7,589 nt of DNA from Candidatus Muproteobacteria bacterium RIFCSPHIGHO2_01_FULL_65_16 (lineage in GTDB: Bacteria > Pseudomonadota > Gammaproteobacteria > Acidiferrobacterales > Sulfurifustaceae), in assembly GCA_001785175.1 (NCBI GenBank), contig MFSY01000035.1:1-7589 (forward strand), read 5' to 3'. Below, piece by piece: positions 5,083 through 7,589 of the stretch. The notes under the pieces are model-generated. The model did not search any database and was not told the origin of the DNA. It saw only the letters and a program-made list of their open reading frames with translations. The position numbers were made by a program, and so were the translations under genes. Numbering within the stretch: position 1 is the stretch's first letter; each line of letters begins with the position of its first letter.

Positions 5083-5961
5083 ATGTTTCACGGCAGCATG
5101 GTGGCGCTGGTCACCCCGATGAACGAGGACGGCTCGCTCGACGTGCCGGCGCTGCGCCGGCTCGTGGATTTCCACGTCGAAAACGGCACCGAGGCCATCG
5201 TCGCGGTCGGCACCACCGGCGAGTCGCCCACGCTCGACATGGAGGAGCACTGCGAGGTCATCCGCCTGACCGTGGAGCACGCCCGCGGCCGCCTGCCGGT
5301 GATCGCCGGCACCGGCGCCAACTCCACCCGCGAGGCGATCGAGCTCACGCGCTGCGCCGAGGCCGCCGGGGCCGACGCCTGCCTGCTGGTGACGCCGTAC
5401 TATAACAAGCCGACCCAGGAGGGACTGTACCTGCACCACAAGGCCGTGGCCGAGGCCGTGCCGATCCCCCAGATACTATATAATGTACCCGGCCGCACCG
5501 CCTGTGACATGCTGCCCGAGACCGTCGAGCGTCTGTCCCACATCCCCAACATCGTCGGCATCAAGGAGGCCACGGGCGACATGGATCGCGCGCGCGACAT
5601 CCTGCGCCGCTGCGACGACCGGCTGGATCTGTACTCGGGGGACGACGCCACCGCCCTGGATTGCATCCTGCTCGGGGCCAAGGGCGACATCTCGGTCACG
5701 GCCAACGTCGCCCCGCGGCTGATGCACCAGATGTGCCAGGCCGCGCGCGCGGGCAAGGAGGGCGAGGCGCGGGCGCTCAACGACCGCCTCATGGGTCTGC
5801 ACAAGCACCTCTTCGTCGAGGCCAACCCGATTCCCGTGAAGTGGGCACTAAAGGAGATGGGGCTGATCCAAGGTGGTATCCGGTTGCCGCTGACGCCGCT
5901 TTCGGCCCGGCACCACGAGACGGTGCGCCAGGCGCTGCGCGCGGCGGGGGCTATATCCTGA
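5083..5961 (+). CDS. dapA: 4-hydroxy-tetrahydrodipicolinate synthase
   Basis: DapA condenses pyruvate with aspartate semialdehyde, the first committed step of the diaminopimelate/lysine pathway, in the cytoplasm as a homotetrameric TIM barrel. The product is 292 residues, the same as the E. coli enzyme, when started at ATG 5083 ([13 protein letters not shown]). All key residues keep the E. coli numbering: Thr44 and Thr45 (VGTTGES), Tyr107 (TPYYNKP), Tyr133 and Arg138 (LYNVPGR), and the Schiff-base Lys161 (GIKEATG). The ATG at 5047 would add 12 residues outside the family. AAGGG a few bases upstream of 5083 is a weak ribosome site. Downstream, 125 bp of repeats separate it from bamC; the dapA-bamC order is conserved in gamma- and betaproteobacteria. 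The enzyme is probably functional. Confidence 0.97.
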   Translation: MFHGSMVALVTPMNEDGSLDVPALRRLVDFHVENGTEAIVAVGTTGESPTLDMEEHCEVIRLTVEHARGRLPVIAGTGANSTREAIELTRCAEAAGADACLLVTPYYNKPTQEGLYLHHKAVAEAVPIPQILYNVPGRTACDMLPETVERLSHIPNIVGIKEATGDMDRARDILRRCDDRLDLYSGDDATALDCILLGAKGDISVTANVAPRLMHQMCQAARAGKEGEARALNDRLMGLHKHLFVEANPIPVKWALKEMGLIQGGIRLPLTPLSARHHETVRQALRAAGAIS

Positions 5962-5977
5962 ACATGATTATCACCGC

Positions 5978-5989
5978 AGAGGCGCGGAG
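5978..5989. repeat. 8-bp repeat, copy A
   Basis: The unit AGAGGCGC is followed by GGAG. It is preceded by CATGATTATCACCGC (5963-5977), which is matched at 14 of 15 positions by 7320-7334 before copy C. It lies just after the dapA stop. The shared flank shows that copies A and C are longer related elements, not chance octamers. Confidence 0.5.
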
Positions 5990-5999
5990 TGGGCACGCG

Positions 6000-6027
6000 A
6001 TTGGCAATTGGCGATTGGCTATCAGCT
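6000..6027. repeat. Heptad repeat array in the dapA-bamC gap
   Basis: Four 7-bp units run in register: three of the form ATTGGCN, then ATCAGCT. ATCAGCT is a rotation of the GCTATCA unit that dominates the arrays after bamC, and ATTGGCN differs from it by transitions only. This ties the gap to the same repeat family. Confidence 0.6.
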
Positions 6028-6054
6028 TAAGCAAGCGAACGCCGATCTCACCGC

Positions 6055-6078
6055 AGAGACGCGGAGGCGCGGAGAGAA
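6055..6078. repeat. 8-bp repeat, copy B, carrying the bamC ribosome binding site
   Basis: Three octamers run in register: AGAGACGC, GGAGGCGC and GGAGAGAA. The GGAGAG of the last unit (6071-6076) lies 10 nt upstream of the bamC ATG and is the only good Shine-Dalgarno match there. Copies A (5978) and C (7335) belong to the same family. Confidence 0.55.
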
Positions 6079-6086
6079 AAGCGAAG

Positions 6087-7232
6087 ATGAAGTGGACTAT
6101 GAACAAGACACTGACACTGGCGGCAAGACTTCTCCTGGGTCTGTTGGCGGCGGCGGTGACCGCCGGCTGCCAGACGGTCAACGAGAAGCGCATGATTGAT
6201 TACAAGACCACCCGGACCCTGCCGCCGCTGGACATCCCGCCGGACCTTTCGATCCCGCCGCAGGCGGACGTCCCGGCGACCGCGGCCCCGGCGGAGACGG
6301 CCACGTTCTCGAAATTCACCGCCGCCAAGAACGCCGCCGCCGGCGCGCCCGCCGCCGCGGGCGTGCTTCCGGAGTTCCCGGACGTCCGGCTCGCGCGCGA
6401 CGGCCAGGTGCGCTGGCTCGTGGTGAAGGCCGCGCCCGAGGGCCTCTGGCCCAGGGTGCGCGAGTTCGTGCTGAGCAACGGCCTGTTGATTGACAAGGAA
6501 AATCCGCAGACCGGCGTCATCGAGACCGACTGGGCGGAGAACCGCGCCAAGGTCGGGACGACGGGCCAGACGATGCTGGCGAAGTGGCTGGGCACCGCCT
6601 ACTCGACTGACGTGCGCGACAAGTTTCGCATCCGTCTCGAGCGCGGCGCCGCGCCGGGCACGACCGAGATCTATCTCAGCCATCGGGGGATGGAGGAGAC
6701 CGTCACCGCGGGCGTGACCCCGGCCGACGCGGGCAAGATCGTGTGGCGCTCGCGCCCGTCCGATCCCGAGCTCGAGGCCGAGATGCTGCGCCTGCTGCTG
6801 GTCCATCTCGGCCGGAGCGAGGAGCAGGCCAGGGCCGCGGTCGCCCCCGCCGCGCCGCAGCAGCCGGCGGAGCGCGCGCGGCTCGGCCGCAGCGGCCAGA
6901 GCGCGTTCCTGAGCCTGGAGGACAGTCTGGATCGCGCCTGGCGCCGCATCGGGCTGTCGCTCGACCGCATCGGATTCACGATCGAGGACCGCGACCGCTC
7001 GCGCGGCATTTACTACGTCCGCTACATTGATCCGGACCGCCCCGAACAGAAGCAGGGATTCTTTTCGCGGATGATCGGCGGCGAGGAGAAAAAACCCGGC
7101 GAGCAATTTCAGATCCATCTCAAGCCCGCCGACGCCGGCACCGCGGTCGAGGTGCTGGACAAGGACGGCGCGCCGGAGGCCTCGAAGACCGGCGAGCGCA
7201 TCCTGAGCCTGCTTTACGAACAACTCAAGTAA
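6087..7232 (+). CDS. bamC: Outer membrane protein assembly factor BamC (lipoprotein)
   Basis: BamC is a lipoprotein of the BAM complex, which folds beta-barrel proteins into the outer membrane; its N-terminal stretch binds BamD. The 381-residue product has a signal sequence and lipobox TAGC with lipidated Cys28. The family signature TRTLPPLDIPPDLSIPP follows, then an Ala/Pro-rich linker. An N-terminal helix-grip domain runs from about 105 to 225 (VRWLVVKAAPEGLWPRVREF to EIYLSHRGMEE), a variable linker follows, and a second similar domain occupies about 255-381 (LEDSLDRAWRRIGLSLDRIGFTIEDRD to the end). It is somewhat longer than the E. coli protein (344). ATG 6087 is chosen because GGAGAG lies 10 nt upstream; ATG 6099 has no site. 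The start region overlaps a short-period repeat. It probably shares a transcript with dapA. Confidence 0.93.
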   Translation: MKWTMNKTLTLAARLLLGLLAAAVTAGCQTVNEKRMIDYKTTRTLPPLDIPPDLSIPPQADVPATAAPAETATFSKFTAAKNAAAGAPAAAGVLPEFPDVRLARDGQVRWLVVKAAPEGLWPRVREFVLSNGLLIDKENPQTGVIETDWAENRAKVGTTGQTMLAKWLGTAYSTDVRDKFRIRLERGAAPGTTEIYLSHRGMEETVTAGVTPADAGKIVWRSRPSDPELEAEMLRLLLVHLGRSEEQARAAVAPAAPQQPAERARLGRSGQSAFLSLEDSLDRAWRRIGLSLDRIGFTIEDRDRSRGIYYVRYIDPDRPEQKQGFFSRMIGGEEKKPGEQFQIHLKPADAGTAVEVLDKDGAPEASKTGERILSLLYEQLK

Positions 7233-7246
7233 CAATAATTTGGAAC

Positions 7247-7276
7247 CACAGATGCACACGGATGAACACAGATTAA
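7247..7276. repeat. Three 10-bp tandem units (CACRGATNNA)
   Basis: CACAGATGCA, CACGGATGAA and CACAGATTAA follow each other without gaps, 14 bp after the bamC stop. From memory, strings of the CACAGATGAACACAGAT kind are dispersed in many environmental bacterial genomes; this was not searched here. Confidence 0.7.
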
Positions 7277-7284
7277 GAAATAAT

Positions 7285-7317
7285 GCTATCAGCTATCAGC
7301 GGTCAGCTATCAGCTAA
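7285..7317. repeat. Heptad array GCTATCA, block 1
   Basis: About 4.7 units of period 7 are present, with one variant unit (GCGGTCA), ending in GCTAA. The variant is the same kind of unit seen in degenerate form upstream of the cheR-like gene. Confidence 0.75.
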
Positions 7318-7334
7318 AGCATGATTTTCACCGC

Positions 7335-7354
7335 GGAGGCGCAGAGGCGCGGAG
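7335..7354. repeat. 8-bp repeat, copy C
   Basis: GGAGGCGC and AGAGGCGC are followed by GGAG and an A-run, preceded by CATGATTTTCACCGC. It splits the heptad arrays in two, so the two families were probably inserted or expanded independently. Confidence 0.6.
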
Positions 7355-7360
7355 AAAATA

Positions 7361-7432
7361 AGCTATCAGCTAAGTGAGCGATCAGCTATCAGCTAAATTA
7401 GCTATCAGCTATCAGCTATCAGCTATCAGCTT
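7361..7432. repeat. Heptad array GCTATCA, block 2
   Basis: Three sub-blocks (7361-7373, 7380-7395, 7401-7432) are separated by short AT-rich joins. The last has four perfect GCTATCA units (7401-7428), making it the least diverged and probably youngest part. Confidence 0.75.
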
Positions 7433-7442
7433 GAACCGTGCC

Positions 7443-7477
7443 CCAAGGGCTTCGGAACACCAAGGGCAACGGAAGCA
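7443..7477. repeat. Tandem duplication of about 17 bp
   Basis: CCAAGGGC-N2-CGGAA occurs twice in direct succession (from 7443 and from 7460), with small differences. It looks like another short-unit tandem repeat rather than coding sequence. Confidence 0.5.
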
Positions 7478-7546
7478 CAGACCTGAGTGTGTGGTTTTTC
7501 GGGTCCACGTATGGCGCAAACCCGAGCACCGCAGGGCTTTGGGAGA

Positions 7547-7581
7547 GCGCCCCGAAGGGGGCGCGGACAGGATGTCCGCGC
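7547..7581. repeat. Two overlapping hairpins at the right edge
   Basis: Stem 1 is 7 bp (7547-7553 with 7558-7564, loop GAAG). Stem 2 is 9 bp (7561-7569 with 7573-7581, loop GGA). They share bases 7561-7564 and cannot both form fully. It may be a REP-like palindrome or belong to a gene beyond the window. Confidence 0.5.
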
Positions 7582-7589
7582 CTGATCTT

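Larger units (their letters stand above)
7233..7589. other. Repeat-filled intergenic region after bamC
   Basis: These 357 bp hold no supportable gene. They contain, in order, a 10-bp repeat, heptad arrays interrupted by an 8-bp repeat, a 17-bp tandem duplication and two overlapping hairpins at the right edge. No T-tailed terminator for bamC was found. purC, which follows bamC in E. coli, is absent from this window. Confidence 0.7.

Noticed and set aside
5661..6086. In-frame extension upstream of bamC
   Set aside because: The extension overlaps dapA in another frame and runs through repeats; the lipoprotein signal must be N-terminal, so the start is at 6087.
6048..7259. Minus-strand open frame of 403 residues opposite bamC
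   Set aside because: It is entirely antisense to bamC, with Arg/Leu/Ala-rich shadow composition and no motif.
7285..7432. CRISPR-like array
   Set aside because: Units are 7 bp with no unique spacers of regular length, so this is a short tandem repeat.
7438..7589. Open frame from GTG 7438 running off the right edge
   Set aside because: It crosses a tandem repeat and two hairpins, has no ribosome site, and its roughly 50 residues match nothing I recognise.

Overview
The window is a high-GC chromosomal segment. It most likely comes from a gammaproteobacterium, or a related betaproteobacterium, with a facultative or low-oxygen lifestyle. The grounds are the dapA-bamC gene pair, genes that look like the DUF6763 and BCAM0308 families, and FNR/ANR-type operator sequences. 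The exact genus cannot be told from the sequence alone.

Layout. Bases 95-679 (+) hold a 5'-truncated REP-associated tyrosine transposase (RayT-like), flanked by two related GA-rich/GACCC motifs. Its 3' end overlaps, antisense, the C-terminus of a CheR-type methyltransferase gene (508-1518, -), which appears to read through into the element and so gains a foreign tail. Bases 1519-1684 carry a degenerate heptad repeat and a C/G-rich hairpin. A minus-strand cluster of three genes follows, in transcription order: a 75-residue unknown protein (2597-2824), a DUF6763-like protein (2248-2580) and a BCAM0308-like zinc-binding protein (1685-2185). A divergent plus-strand gene (3020-3727) encodes a DUF2934 plus zinc-ribbon protein.

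The most informative part of the window is the gap between these divergent genes (2825-3019). It holds two FNR/ANR-like palindromes (2898-2911 and 2939-2952). Each sits 41.5 bp upstream of a predicted start, one per direction, with a good -10 hexamer on each side. The geometry is mirror-symmetric about base 2925 and suggests a low-oxygen switch that fires both ways. The encoded proteins are mostly uncharacterised.

Convergent with the zinc-ribbon gene is a secreted PQQ-type sugar dehydrogenase (3746-4909, -). Divergent from that is the housekeeping pair dapA (5083-5961), for lysine/diaminopimelate synthesis, and bamC (6087-7232), an outer-membrane assembly lipoprotein. The dapA-bamC gap and the 357 bp after bamC are filled with short-period tandem repeats of four kinds (units of 7, 8, 10 and about 17 bp). 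One 8-bp repeat copy appears to supply the ribosome binding site of bamC. No tRNA, rRNA or CRISPR array was seen.
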